Assembly (NCBI RefSeq): GCF_000969825.1
Contig: NZ_KQ033919.1
Coordinates: forward strand, 114,030 to 178,029
Origin: Parabacteroides gordonii MS-1 = DSM 23371
Lineage (GTDB): Bacteria > Bacteroidota > Bacteroidia > Bacteroidales > Tannerellaceae
DNA length: 64,000 nt
Direction of reading: 5' to 3'
Part shown: positions 27,382-36,858 of the stretch, piece after piece
How positions within the stretch are numbered: the stretch's first letter is position 1
How the letters are laid out: each line of letters opens with the position of its first letter
Position numbers and translations under genes: made by a program
Notes under the pieces: model-generated
Databases searched by the model: none
What the model was told of the DNA's origin: nothing
The model's input: only the letters and a program-made list of their open reading frames with translations

Positions 27382-29073
27382 ATGAGAGACGGAGACCTTA
27401 CATACGATGACTTTCTGCAACGACTAAACATCCAGGACGTATTGATTGACGCAGGGTATCACCTGAACCGTCGTGACGGTCTGCGCTATCCCTCGTATGT
27501 TCGTTTGGACAGCGACGGCAGACGTATCCGTGGTGACAAATTTATTGTGACACAACAAGGAAAATGCTGTTTCCACGCACAACAACAGAAAGTTTATAAC
27601 ATCATTTCCTTCATCAAGGAGCATCCGCACTTTTTCACGGAGTACCATGCGGGTATGTCTCCGGACAGACTGGTGAATCTTGTCTGTAACAGATTACTGA
27701 ACATTCCTGTCACTGAACGGAAAACCCGAATAGTGAACCCTAAACGAGATGTAAAGCCATTTGACATAGCGGATTACGACATTCATAAGTTCAATCCGCA
27801 GAATCGGGAAACGCAGAAAAAATTTTATCCTTATTTTAAAAGCCGAGGTATCGACCTTTATACACAATATGCCTTCCATCGGCATTTTTATCTGGCTACG
27901 AAACATCGGGAGGACGGTGCGACCTACACGAACCTGTCCTTTCCACTAACCCTGCCCAAAGGCGACGGAGCGATTGTGGGACTTGAAGAACGAGGACGTG
28001 CCCGTATGGACGGGAGCGGCAGCTACAAAGGCAAAGCCGCAGGGAGCAATTCAAGCGAGGGACTGTGGATTGCCAGCCCTGCCCGCACTTCTCTCACCTC
28101 CGCCAAACATATCTATTGGTTCGAAAGTGCTTATGATGCGATGGCATATTACCAACTTCATCAGGCACAGAACAAGGATCTGCGAAAGGCGGTATTCATC
28201 TCTACCGGAGGGGCACCGAGCCAGCAGCAATTCAAAGGAGCGATAAAAGCAACTCCCCATGCCTCACATCATCTTTGCTTCGATCATGACCGTGCCGGAC
28301 AAGTCTATGCTATCCACTTTGCTCTCACTCATGCAGGCTGGAACTTCTCCACCTGTCTGTCACAAACCGGCAGACTGATTGTACAGAACAACAGCGAAGA
28401 CTATTCACAGTATGAAATAGAACTTGAACCATTCAATTTTGAAAAGATTACAGCCATACTGGGTATAAATGATGCAAAACAAAATTTGAAGAATGGGGAG
28501 CGTGACGACATGGGAATTGGTGACGGCTATCTACAGGAAATGAGAATGGTTTGTATGGATGAGTACGAAATGGCTCGTGACGAAGGTTCTGCCAGTGAGG
28601 AAGAATTAGAGAAAATGAGAAGCAATCTGGAAGCCATCGAAAAAGCGATTGATGCTTCCATTTCCGGTCCGGAAGCTACAGGATGCATCTTGTATGAATC
28701 TGCCGCAGAGGGTTATAAGGATTGGAACGACCAGCTACTCGGCAAACGGATAAAACCAGAGAAGGACAACCTTGACGATTGGGAGATCAGCGGTAAAGCC
28801 ACGCTGAATCATGCCTTGTCCGATTTGCCCGAAGTCAATCCGGAACATATCCGAAACGGATTATACGACGAAGCGGACCATGAGGCTGTGCGAAAGCGTC
28901 TTGAACGTGCGGACAGAGTAATATTCTCCTTTGAAACCAATGACCAAGGAATGTCAGATAAGGGTTTTCAGGAAATGTACAAGATACGGGAAGAACTTGC
29001 TCGGTTGGAAGTGGATATAACCAATTCTCTTTCCGGAATGAGAGAAGACTTTCATTCCCGTTTTCACCGATAA
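27382..29073 (+). CDS. Toprim-domain primase-like protein
   Basis: 563 residues. Residues 1-110 (FLQRLNIQDVLIDAGYHLNRRDGLRYPSY, FHAQQQKVYNIISFIKEHP) look like a primase N-terminal/DUF3991-type region but lack the CHC2 zinc cysteines. The Toprim domain is at about 245-340: YWFESAYDAMAYYQL (catalytic Glu), FISTGGAPS and LCFDHDRAGQ (D-x-D). The C-terminal 200 residues are helical and acidic. Such proteins may make primers or process DNA after transfer. It lies in the operon with ArdC and the tandem OB-fold protein, which fits replication or establishment in the recipient. Confidence 0.85.
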   Translation: MRDGDLTYDDFLQRLNIQDVLIDAGYHLNRRDGLRYPSYVRLDSDGRRIRGDKFIVTQQGKCCFHAQQQKVYNIISFIKEHPHFFTEYHAGMSPDRLVNLVCNRLLNIPVTERKTRIVNPKRDVKPFDIADYDIHKFNPQNRETQKKFYPYFKSRGIDLYTQYAFHRHFYLATKHREDGATYTNLSFPLTLPKGDGAIVGLEERGRARMDGSGSYKGKAAGSNSSEGLWIASPARTSLTSAKHIYWFESAYDAMAYYQLHQAQNKDLRKAVFISTGGAPSQQQFKGAIKATPHASHHLCFDHDRAGQVYAIHFALTHAGWNFSTCLSQTGRLIVQNNSEDYSQYEIELEPFNFEKITAILGINDAKQNLKNGERDDMGIGDGYLQEMRMVCMDEYEMARDEGSASEEELEKMRSNLEAIEKAIDASISGPEATGCILYESAAEGYKDWNDQLLGKRIKPEKDNLDDWEISGKATLNHALSDLPEVNPEHIRNGLYDEADHEAVRKRLERADRVIFSFETNDQGMSDKGFQEMYKIREELARLEVDITNSLSGMREDFHSRFHR

Positions 29074-29085
29074 TCCATAAAACCT

Positions 29086-29571
29086 ATGCAGAGAACTTGT
29101 CACAAAACCATTGTCATCCATCCACATACCGGGCAATTTGTCATCAACGAGCTGCCCACTCTCGTGCTGTGCGGCACTGTATGGGTGTACGGAGGCATGG
29201 AAGGGCTGCCATTGACAGCTATTGCCACAGTAATTGCCTTGATGCTCTCGTTACTGTTACTCTACCGTTATCTCTACCTGCGGCGAATCCGTTATTGCAT
29301 CGGTACGGAACAACTTGTCAGCGAATACGGTATTATCCGTCGCAAAGTGGATTATATGGAGCTATATCGTATCGTGGATTTTCAAGAGCACCAAAGCCTG
29401 CTGCAACAATTTTGTGGGCTGAAAACCGTACGTATCCTTTCAATGGACCGAAACACGCCCCGTCTTGACCTGATCGGTATCTTCCATCGGGACGACCTCG
29501 TGTCAATTATCCGTGAACGGGTAGAAACTAACAAACGAAAAAAGGGAATATATGAAATCACGAATCATTAG
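29086..29571 (+). CDS. Membrane protein with bacterial PH domain
   Basis: 161 residues. Two transmembrane segments (about 25-58) are followed by a bPH2-type domain: RRIRYCIGTEQLVSEYGIIRRKVDYMELYRIVDFQ, then GLKTVRILSMDRNTPRLDLIGI. This matches the YdbS-like PH family (strand, G-I-x-x-x-x-x-x-I-P-x-x-R-I). Role in transfer unknown. The next gene starts 20 nt before its stop, indicating translational coupling. Confidence 0.82.
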   Translation: MQRTCHKTIVIHPHTGQFVINELPTLVLCGTVWVYGGMEGLPLTAIATVIALMLSLLLLYRYLYLRRIRYCIGTEQLVSEYGIIRRKVDYMELYRIVDFQEHQSLLQQFCGLKTVRILSMDRNTPRLDLIGIFHRDDLVSIIRERVETNKRKKGIYEITNH

Positions 29572-30247
29572 TCTGGGGCTGGTTGCCTCGCTGGTATGCC
29601 TGCTTCCACAGGTGGCAGAAGCCCAAATTGCGGCTTCCAATCCGTTGGAATGGACTGCATTGGCCGAAGGTAACGAACTGATAAACGGGCAGATTGAAAA
29701 ACAAATAAAGGGACAGACACAAACAGCCTTGCTCCAAAACAGCATCGCTACCGAGTTCAACCAAATTCACAAGTGGGAGAAGCAGTACAACAGTTACCTC
29801 AAGACAGCAAGCGGTTACGCTTCATCACTGAAAGCCTGTACGCATCTCTACAATGACGGTGTGCGGATTTTCCTCACGCTGGGGAAATTAGGCAAGGCCA
29901 TCCAAAACAATCCGCAGGGCATTGTGGCCAGTATGAACATGAACAACCTCTATATAGAAACAGCAACGGAACTTGTCTCTGTTTTTACATTGCTGAATGA
30001 CGCTGTGGCCAAAGGTAGCAACGAAAACATGCTTACGGGGGCAGAACGCAGCAAGACGCTATGGGCGTTGAACGACCAACTATCGGATTTTAGCCGGAAG
30101 TTGCATCTGCTCTATTTGAGCATACGGTACTATACTTTCAATGATGTGTGGAACAACGTAACGGCAGGAATGCTTGACCGTGACAACGGTGAGGCAGCTC
30201 GTATGGCTCTGTCCCATTGGCACAGGGCGGCAGCTCTCGTCCGATAA
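29552..30247 (+). CDS. Secreted conjugation protein, paralogue 1
   Basis: 231 residues with a signal peptide (LGLVASLVCLLPQVAEA). The mature part is alpha-helical with a Gln-rich first helix (GQIEKQIKGQTQTALLQNS), as in VirB5-like or T-pilus-associated proteins. Its end (YYTFNDVWNNVTAGMLDRDNG) matches the same region of the next gene product, so the two are diverged duplicates. Expected periplasmic. No defined family. Confidence 0.78.
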   Translation: MKSRIISLGLVASLVCLLPQVAEAQIAASNPLEWTALAEGNELINGQIEKQIKGQTQTALLQNSIATEFNQIHKWEKQYNSYLKTASGYASSLKACTHLYNDGVRIFLTLGKLGKAIQNNPQGIVASMNMNNLYIETATELVSVFTLLNDAVAKGSNENMLTGAERSKTLWALNDQLSDFSRKLHLLYLSIRYYTFNDVWNNVTAGMLDRDNGEAARMALSHWHRAAALVR

Positions 30248-30259
30248 AATATATCAGTT

Positions 30260-30946
30260 ATGAAATGGACAATTTGGATAAGTATATTACTGCTGTGTCT
30301 TACCGGTATCGGTGAGGTACAAGCGCAGAATGACCCTGTACTGGCCGGAATGATTGCAGTATATACCGAAAAGGCAGAGAAGGAGCTGAAGAATCAGGAA
30401 AAGGTCATGCTGATGCAGACCACCGGACATATTTGGACAAAAGAAGAAGTGCAGGCGACAACAGACCTGCAACGAGAGTTTAATAACTATCTAAACTCTT
30501 TCCGGTCAATAGTCTGCTATGCGGCGCAAACTTATGGGTTCTATTATGAGGTATCGAGGCTGACAGACAATATGGGCGACTTCACCAAACAATTGAAGCG
30601 AAGTCCAGCCAATACGCTTGCCGTAGCCCTATCCACACAGCGCAACAAGATTTATAGGGAACTGATGATGAACAGCGTGGAAATAGTGAACGATATACGC
30701 ACAGCGTGCCTTTCGGAGAACAAGATGACGGAAAAAGAGCGTATGGAAATTGTCTTTGGCATCCGTCCAAAGCTCAAAACAATGAACACAAAGCTGCAAC
30801 GACTGACCAAAGCGGTAAAGTACACGACAATGGGCGACATTTGGCGGGAAATCGACGAGGGTGCACATCCCGAAGCCGATAAACGTAGTATCGTGGACGC
30901 AGCCAAGCGACGTTGGCGACAGATTGGAAAGAATGTAAGACCTTAA
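30260..30946 (+). CDS. Secreted conjugation protein, paralogue 2
   Basis: 228 residues with a signal peptide (ISILLLCLTGIGEVQA). Helical throughout; the C-terminal segment (YTTMGDIWREIDEGAHPEADK) aligns with that of the preceding gene. It starts 12 nt after paralogue 1. Role inferred: periplasmic component of the transfer apparatus, from its signal peptide and operon partners. Confidence 0.78.
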   Translation: MKWTIWISILLLCLTGIGEVQAQNDPVLAGMIAVYTEKAEKELKNQEKVMLMQTTGHIWTKEEVQATTDLQREFNNYLNSFRSIVCYAAQTYGFYYEVSRLTDNMGDFTKQLKRSPANTLAVALSTQRNKIYRELMMNSVEIVNDIRTACLSENKMTEKERMEIVFGIRPKLKTMNTKLQRLTKAVKYTTMGDIWREIDEGAHPEADKRSIVDAAKRRWRQIGKNVRP

Positions 30947-30958
30947 AAATGTAATGAT

Positions 30959-31603
30959 ATGGGAATTTGGGATTCAATATTAAAATATGGCGGCAAAGCA
31001 GCAAAAGCTACCGGAAGAAGTATGGGACATGCTGCACTGCATCCTTCACAAACCTTACGGGGCACAGGACAAGCCGTCAAGACCGCAGCCATCGGCGGTG
31101 CAGTCGGTTATGTGGGTTGGGAGAAACTAACCACAGATAAGAGCGTGGTACATATCGTAAGCGATGCGGTCATAGGGAAATCGGCTACGGATACCCTTGC
31201 AGATGCAGCGGACGGTGTGCGAGAACTGACAAGCAAAGCCGGAGAAGCAGTCGGTTCCGTCAGCGGTACGGTAGCCGGCATAGACTCAAAACTGGGTGGA
31301 GTATCGAATTTTCTACGGCAAGTCTCCAATGGCGGAGTTTCCGATATGTTCGGTAACTTTTTCCGTAATCTCGGACAGGGTAACGTGTCGGGATTGAGTA
31401 TAGCGGGACTGGTCGCAGCAGCATTTCTTATATTCGGACGCTTCGGCTGGCTGGGCAAGATTGCCGGTGCATTTCTCGGCATGATGCTTATCGGCAACAA
31501 TGCCGGTATTTTCCGCACACCTGATACGAGAAGCATACAACGAATACAGACACCCGCTCTTCCCGTTGAAGAACAGACGAATAGCGGAGGGATGAAAAGA
31601 TAA
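30959..31603 (+). CDS. Membrane protein of the conjugation operon (214 aa)
   Basis: An amphipathic N-terminus rich in Gly, Ala and Lys, an Ala-rich helical stretch (SDAVIGKSATDTLADAADG), then two transmembrane helices at about 140-180 (LSIAGLVAAAFLIFGRFGWL, IAGAFLGMMLIGN). No signal peptide. No family recognised; position suggests an inner-membrane part of the transfer machinery. Confidence 0.72.
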   Translation: MGIWDSILKYGGKAAKATGRSMGHAALHPSQTLRGTGQAVKTAAIGGAVGYVGWEKLTTDKSVVHIVSDAVIGKSATDTLADAADGVRELTSKAGEAVGSVSGTVAGIDSKLGGVSNFLRQVSNGGVSDMFGNFFRNLGQGNVSGLSIAGLVAAAFLIFGRFGWLGKIAGAFLGMMLIGNNAGIFRTPDTRSIQRIQTPALPVEEQTNSGGMKR

Positions 31604-31635
31604 GAATAAGAATACGAATCAAATATAATCACATA

Positions 31636-32771
31636 ATGAAATATACAGAAGAAATGATCCTGCAATCCGAAAGTGGATACTGTATGCCTTTTGAAGAACG
31701 GAAGGGCAAGGATGTGAAACTATCGCTCGGCTACGGCGAACAAACCGATCCGACAACGGGCAAAACATATTTTCATCATGGCATCGACTTCGATGTACGG
31801 TGCTACACGCTGGCGGCTGTCGCCAGCGGTATCGTGTCAGGTATAGGCAATGACCCTATACTCGGCATCTGCCAAACTATACGCTATGGGGAGTATGAAG
31901 TGACCTATGGGCATTTGTCAAATGTTTTCGCCCAGTTCGGACAGCGTGTCAAGGCCGGACAGACTGTAGCTTTAAGCGGTGACAAGCTGCATATCGGGAT
32001 ACGCTTCAAGGGTGAGGAACTGAATCCGCTGGAATTTCTAACCATGCTGTATGGGAATATCCAAGCATTGTGTCATGCTGATGGAGGCGAAGCGGCAACA
32101 TCTCCCAACATGGAGATGGCACTGACCACCGATTACGAGCAGGACAGACAGGAAATAGAGGAATTGATGCTACGTTTCCTGCCCTACTACATGGAAGACT
32201 TACAGCGTGGTGCATACCGACTTCCTCCACATACGGAGCAGTCACTCCGCCATGTCTTTACAATGGGAGCAGTCAAAGAATACTTCTATGAAAATATGCC
32301 AAGTATATCCAACCCACTCGGACTGGGACATAAAGCAATGCCGCTTGCTTGTAAGGTGCAGAACCTACTCATTGCGGACTTCCTGCATTACCTTGCCCTA
32401 CGGCATGGCGTGTACTTATCGACGATGGGCGATGATGTAAAAAAAAACTCTACGACGAATCCCTGACCCATAGTGGTATCATTGACCCACTGGCAGAATT
32501 AGACATAGACATCCAGAGCTTTGACATACCGAGAGCAGTCACGGTATATCCTGACCGGGCCGGTGTGCGCTGGTGGACGAAAGCATGGTTCAATAACCGG
32601 GAAGAGGGCGAAGCATCGGTGGAGATTGAGCGAGAACAAGCGATACGCTTCATTCACGACAACATCGAGAAGGATGTATGGCTGGAAGAGTTTTATCCCA
32701 AACAGATGGAAATTTACCACAACGCCATCGAGCAGACAAAAGAGCAATTATTAATGAATAGAATAGGATAA
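31636..32771 (+). CDS. M23-like protein split by a -1 frameshift at an A9 run
   Basis: The zero frame stops at 32466 (276 aa), but the coding pattern continues in the -1 frame to 32771. The switch point is nine A at 32439-32447, where a -1 slip on A-AAA-AAA joins KKK to LYDESLTHSGIIDPL and gives 378 residues. The M23-like domain (about 40-140) has FHHGIDFDV (HxxxD) and VTYGHLSN, but the last motif is DKLHIG, where the usual HxH has Lys in place of the first (catalytic) His, so activity is doubtful. No signal peptide. The break may be a sequencing error, a mutation or programmed frameshifting. The next gene starts 14 nt after the longer frame ends, which favours the full-length product. Confidence 0.8.
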
Positions 32772-32785
32772 ACATATAATACACT

Positions 32786-34576
32786 ATGGACGGAATCAAG
32801 CATAGCGGACGGTTTGCAGAAATGGAACGCCTCGTGAACGACTATTTCAACTGCCATATCGCACCCATCATGTCAAAAACGCGGACTGACCTCATACGGA
32901 ATCAGGGAGAGGAAATGAAAGAATATTCCACCTCTTTAGGTGGTATTCTCAGTATGATGGCATCTTCGGCACAACCAATGAGCGACCCCTATCAAGCACT
33001 CAAGGTCACAGGCGAATGGAACTCCAAAACAACAGAGGACTATATCGAGATGTGCAAGACGGAGATTACCGGTTCCGAGGAAATGCAGCAAGACCTTGCG
33101 TATATGGCCGGGCAGTGGCGGGATACCGTCGTGCAGGAAATCGGAAGGGCACGTTACAATGAGTTGTCAGAACAGCTCGGTTGTGACCTCGCCTATGCCT
33201 ATATGGACCACCGGATAGAGGAACTGATGATTGACCGGTTGGTGAAAGAACGTATGCCCAAGTCTTCCGCTGACTACATCATCCGAAAGGCTGCCGAATC
33301 GAGCCTGCTGGGATTATCGCAGACGTTAAGCCGTTCACCGCTGACCGATGAAATAGAGGCACGAGGCGAAGCAGCTTACCGCCCGAACAGATGGGAAAAA
33401 GGTACGGGATGGATGTTGGGCACAGCCGCAGATACCCTGATGATGGGTGGTACTGGTTCATGGACGGCACTGGCAAAGTTTACCGGTGCAGATGTGGCTA
33501 TTGCAGCCATCACCAATCATTTTGAAGGCAAGAAGCCTGATACCCTTTCAGTAGAACAGTGCATCAGTAAAGGAGTGTTCGGCAGAGACAGAAACGTATT
33601 CGACGATTTTCGCAAAGAGGCAGCCCAAATACAAATCAAAGAGAACACGGCGATTGGTACAGACAACAAGCAACTGAAAAAGAAAATCCCTGTCATGGAC
33701 TTTGGCTTCATGGAATGGACACAAAACCAGAATAGCGGTTTATTGTGGCCGAATGTACAGAGCAAGGAAGAACAGAAACATGAGGAACGGTACAAGGATG
33801 TGCCGATTGTTGTTGCTCCCGGACAGGAAGAAGCCTACTTGCAGTCTTTGGAACAACGTGACAAAGCGAAAATGGTCAGGACAGAACAGGATGAAACTAT
33901 GAAAGAAGAGAAGCATGAAACTGTTGTTCCTGCCAATGATGCGGAACAACATGTACAAACGATACAAAGTGCGCAAGTAGCACAGGGAAACGGAAACGGT
34001 TGGGGCGGACTGCTTGGTATGCTGGGACTGGATGGCATAGGTAATATCACAGGCAATCTCGGTTATGTAATGGCCATGCTCCCTGATGTTCTACTGGGAA
34101 TATTCACAGGCAAGACAGAATCATTGCATTTGGAAGACAATATGTTACCGATAGCGAGCATTGTGGCGGGTATGTTTGTGCGTAACCCGTTGCTGAAAAT
34201 GCTCCTGATAGGCCTGGGAGGTATGAACTTGTTGAATAAGGCAGGACACGAAGCCTTGAAAGAACGAACAGAGGGAAAACTGAACGTAACAAATGAGAAC
34301 AATGTGCAGTACCGACGCTATACAAATGAAACTCTGAACCCACGTATAGTAAACCCTGTATTGCAAGATAGTACGTTGATTGCCACGATAGACCGAGTAC
34401 CGTGTACCATCCAGTTGTCACCGATTGTAGCAGAAGCCTACCGTACCGGGGCATTGCCTTTGAACACGCTGGCAAATGCTGTCCTTGCCAAGAACGACCA
34501 GCTTCGCCAGGCTGCCGCACGGAATTATGAGGACGGAAAACTGGAAACCATCGTGCGCCCACGGGGTATTCAATAA
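32786..34576 (+). CDS. Conjugative-element hypothetical protein (596 aa)
   Basis: Helical N-terminal 200 residues (FAEMERLVNDYFNCHIAPIM, YMAGQWRDTVVQEIGRARYNEL), a Gly-rich hydrophobic patch near 205-225 (GWMLGTAADTLMMGGTGSW), a charged linker, then hydrophobic segments at about 410-480 (NITGNLGYVMAMLPDVLLGIF, IASIVAGMFVRNPLLKMLLIGLGG) and a C-terminal globular part. Probably membrane-associated. No family recognised. Confidence 0.72.
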   Translation: MDGIKHSGRFAEMERLVNDYFNCHIAPIMSKTRTDLIRNQGEEMKEYSTSLGGILSMMASSAQPMSDPYQALKVTGEWNSKTTEDYIEMCKTEITGSEEMQQDLAYMAGQWRDTVVQEIGRARYNELSEQLGCDLAYAYMDHRIEELMIDRLVKERMPKSSADYIIRKAAESSLLGLSQTLSRSPLTDEIEARGEAAYRPNRWEKGTGWMLGTAADTLMMGGTGSWTALAKFTGADVAIAAITNHFEGKKPDTLSVEQCISKGVFGRDRNVFDDFRKEAAQIQIKENTAIGTDNKQLKKKIPVMDFGFMEWTQNQNSGLLWPNVQSKEEQKHEERYKDVPIVVAPGQEEAYLQSLEQRDKAKMVRTEQDETMKEEKHETVVPANDAEQHVQTIQSAQVAQGNGNGWGGLLGMLGLDGIGNITGNLGYVMAMLPDVLLGIFTGKTESLHLEDNMLPIASIVAGMFVRNPLLKMLLIGLGGMNLLNKAGHEALKERTEGKLNVTNENNVQYRRYTNETLNPRIVNPVLQDSTLIATIDRVPCTIQLSPIVAEAYRTGALPLNTLANAVLAKNDQLRQAAARNYEDGKLETIVRPRGIQ

Positions 34577-34597
34577 TCCTATAATCAAATAAACGAT

Positions 34598-36847
34598 ATG
34601 AAAGAAAAATCGCAAATCGAAAAGAAAGCCGAGGAAAAACAAATCACCTTGCTTTCTACGGCTTTGAGTGAAGCCTCGAATGCCGGTGGACACTGGCTCA
34701 ACGCATCAGGAAAGGGATACCCGCGCTTCTATCCAAAGGGTGTTTCTGTCAGCGCATTCAATGCACTATTCATGACGCTGCATTCTGATAAAAATGGATG
34801 CAAAACCAACCAGTTCACGCTATTCAGCGATGCCAAGGCACAAGGAGCCTCGGTGCGTGAGAATGAGCAAGGCGTTCCATTTTTGTTTTATAATTGGAAC
34901 AAGTACGTTCACCGCAATAATCCAGAACAGGTTATCAGTCGTGATGACTACATGAAACTGTATGAAGAGGAACAAAAATTATATAAAGGTGTACATAACC
35001 GTGAAATTCGCACTTTGTTCAACATTGACCAGACGACACTACCCTACGTGGATAAGGAGCGATACGAAACGACGTTGCGGCGGTATGGAAGTGCAGTGGA
35101 AAGAGGATATACGGAAGCTGACAACCGACGGTTGCATATTCAATTCAACGACTTCCTACTGAGGATGCGAGACAACCTTGTGCCTGTTCGTTTGGATGGA
35201 AGCGGTGTACCCCACTACGAAACAGATAAGGATGCGGTCTATATGCCGCGACAAAGAGAGTTCAGACATTATCACGACTATATACAGGAAGCCTTGCGGC
35301 AAATCGTGAGTGCTACCGGACACCAACAACGGTTAGCGCGTGAAGGTATGGTGATGAAGAACGGTGTGGCTCCTTCGGAAGATGCTGTCAGACAGGAACG
35401 GTTGGTAGTGGAACTGGCTTCAGGGATTAAAATGTTGGAACTGGGGTTGCCAGCACGGTTGTCTGAAGAAAGTCTGAAGACAGTGGAATACTGGTGCCGG
35501 GAGCTGAAAGAGAACCCGAACTTGATGGACGCTCTCGAAAGTGACGTAAACAATGCCATCGAAGTAATCAATAAAGCGGAACGGGGCGAGAAAATCGAAT
35601 ACGCCACCATGCGCAACCGGCGAGACACTTCAACCATGCAGGAGCAAATGCCCAAACATTATTTTGTGTCGAACGAGATTCGGCAGCATCCGGATAAAGA
35701 AACGAAAAAAATTGTGCTTGTTATTGACCCACAGGCAAAAACCGCAGATGTAATTCTTCCAGCAGGGGCTTCTACAGAGGTAGATAACGAGATACCGGGA
35801 ATGAACAAGGGACGTATCATGCGAGCGTTGCAGAAAGATGGAATCGAGCAGGTACGCTTCTACAATACGGATGGTGCATTAGGTTATCGACCCGATGACA
35901 GTTATTTTGCCGAGAAGATGATTATGCTGGCCCGGCTGAAGAATTGGGCAATGGAGAAGCTCTCCACACTGGACGTGGCGTCAGCGGTCAAACAGGCGAA
36001 TGAGATCGGATTTGACCACGTAGAGATGATTCAAGATGATAAGAAACGATGGGCACTTTATATCAAACCCGAAAATAAGAGCGGATATAGCATCTATCCT
36101 GATAAAGAAGATATAAACCGCTTCTTTTCAACACTCAAGCAAGCGATGGATAACATCGGTAAGGTTCGGATGGAACTGGCGCACAAGTATTATGCGCTGG
36201 CCGAGGTCAAACCTGACCTGAAGGTGGATTTGTTCAGCAGCGAAATGCCGGAAATAGACTTGAACCGTATCCAGCGTGTTTCGGTTTTCAAAACCAAACA
36301 AGACGGCATACAATGCGTCGCAACTATTGATGGGCAGAAACAGCCTGCCCGAAGTGTCACTCCGCAACAGTGGCAGCGGATGTGGATAGCGGAAGAGCGT
36401 GACAGCTACAAACGTCATTTGGCAGCTACCTTATTCGCAGACGTACTACAAAAAGGACAATCGCAGGAGGCACACACCGGAGAGAAACAACAGAAAGAAG
36501 CAGAGTTGTGGCCGATAGAAACGGTAGCGCAGGAACGGACGGAATCAGACAACAAGGGTATTTCACCGGAACGGCAGTTGTGGGACAAACTTAAAGCGAA
36601 TCATCCCGATGCCTTGCAACTGCTTCGCACGAAAGATGGTTATCGGCTCTATAACGAAGATGCGGTACAGGGTGCAAAGATATTGGGCATAACCCTAAAA
36701 GAGTATCCGGAAGGGGACATTACGGCTTCAACGGAATTTTCAACGGAGCAGCTCGACAACTATCTGTCTAAGCTCGTCCGTGCCGGGGCACGGGTTGCTA
36801 TAAGTGACATGGAGGAACAAGAAACACACAGAGGTTTTCATAGATAA
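34598..36847 (+). CDS. ArdC-like protein with a degenerate zinc site
   Basis: 749 residues. The N-terminal ~100 residues (HWLNASGKGYPRFYPKGVSVSAFNALFM, QFTLFSDAKAQGASVRENEQGVPFLFYNW) match the ssDNA-binding ArdC/DUF1738 N-terminal pattern. Residues 230-330 align with the zincin half of the true ArdC encoded at 39304, but where that protein has FHEMTHSTG this one has LRQIVSATG, so the HExxH site is lost; the later glutamate region (RQERLVVELASGI against REELVAELGSAL) is kept. A charged C-terminal half holds YHDYIQEAL and DUF3945-like segments. Probably a DNA-binding scaffold rather than a protease. 12 nt before the next gene. Confidence 0.75.
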   Translation: MKEKSQIEKKAEEKQITLLSTALSEASNAGGHWLNASGKGYPRFYPKGVSVSAFNALFMTLHSDKNGCKTNQFTLFSDAKAQGASVRENEQGVPFLFYNWNKYVHRNNPEQVISRDDYMKLYEEEQKLYKGVHNREIRTLFNIDQTTLPYVDKERYETTLRRYGSAVERGYTEADNRRLHIQFNDFLLRMRDNLVPVRLDGSGVPHYETDKDAVYMPRQREFRHYHDYIQEALRQIVSATGHQQRLAREGMVMKNGVAPSEDAVRQERLVVELASGIKMLELGLPARLSEESLKTVEYWCRELKENPNLMDALESDVNNAIEVINKAERGEKIEYATMRNRRDTSTMQEQMPKHYFVSNEIRQHPDKETKKIVLVIDPQAKTADVILPAGASTEVDNEIPGMNKGRIMRALQKDGIEQVRFYNTDGALGYRPDDSYFAEKMIMLARLKNWAMEKLSTLDVASAVKQANEIGFDHVEMIQDDKKRWALYIKPENKSGYSIYPDKEDINRFFSTLKQAMDNIGKVRMELAHKYYALAEVKPDLKVDLFSSEMPEIDLNRIQRVSVFKTKQDGIQCVATIDGQKQPARSVTPQQWQRMWIAEERDSYKRHLAATLFADVLQKGQSQEAHTGEKQQKEAELWPIETVAQERTESDNKGISPERQLWDKLKANHPDALQLLRTKDGYRLYNEDAVQGAKILGITLKEYPEGDITASTEFSTEQLDNYLSKLVRAGARVAISDMEEQETHRGFHR

Positions 36848-36858
36848 GGAGTAAGGAA

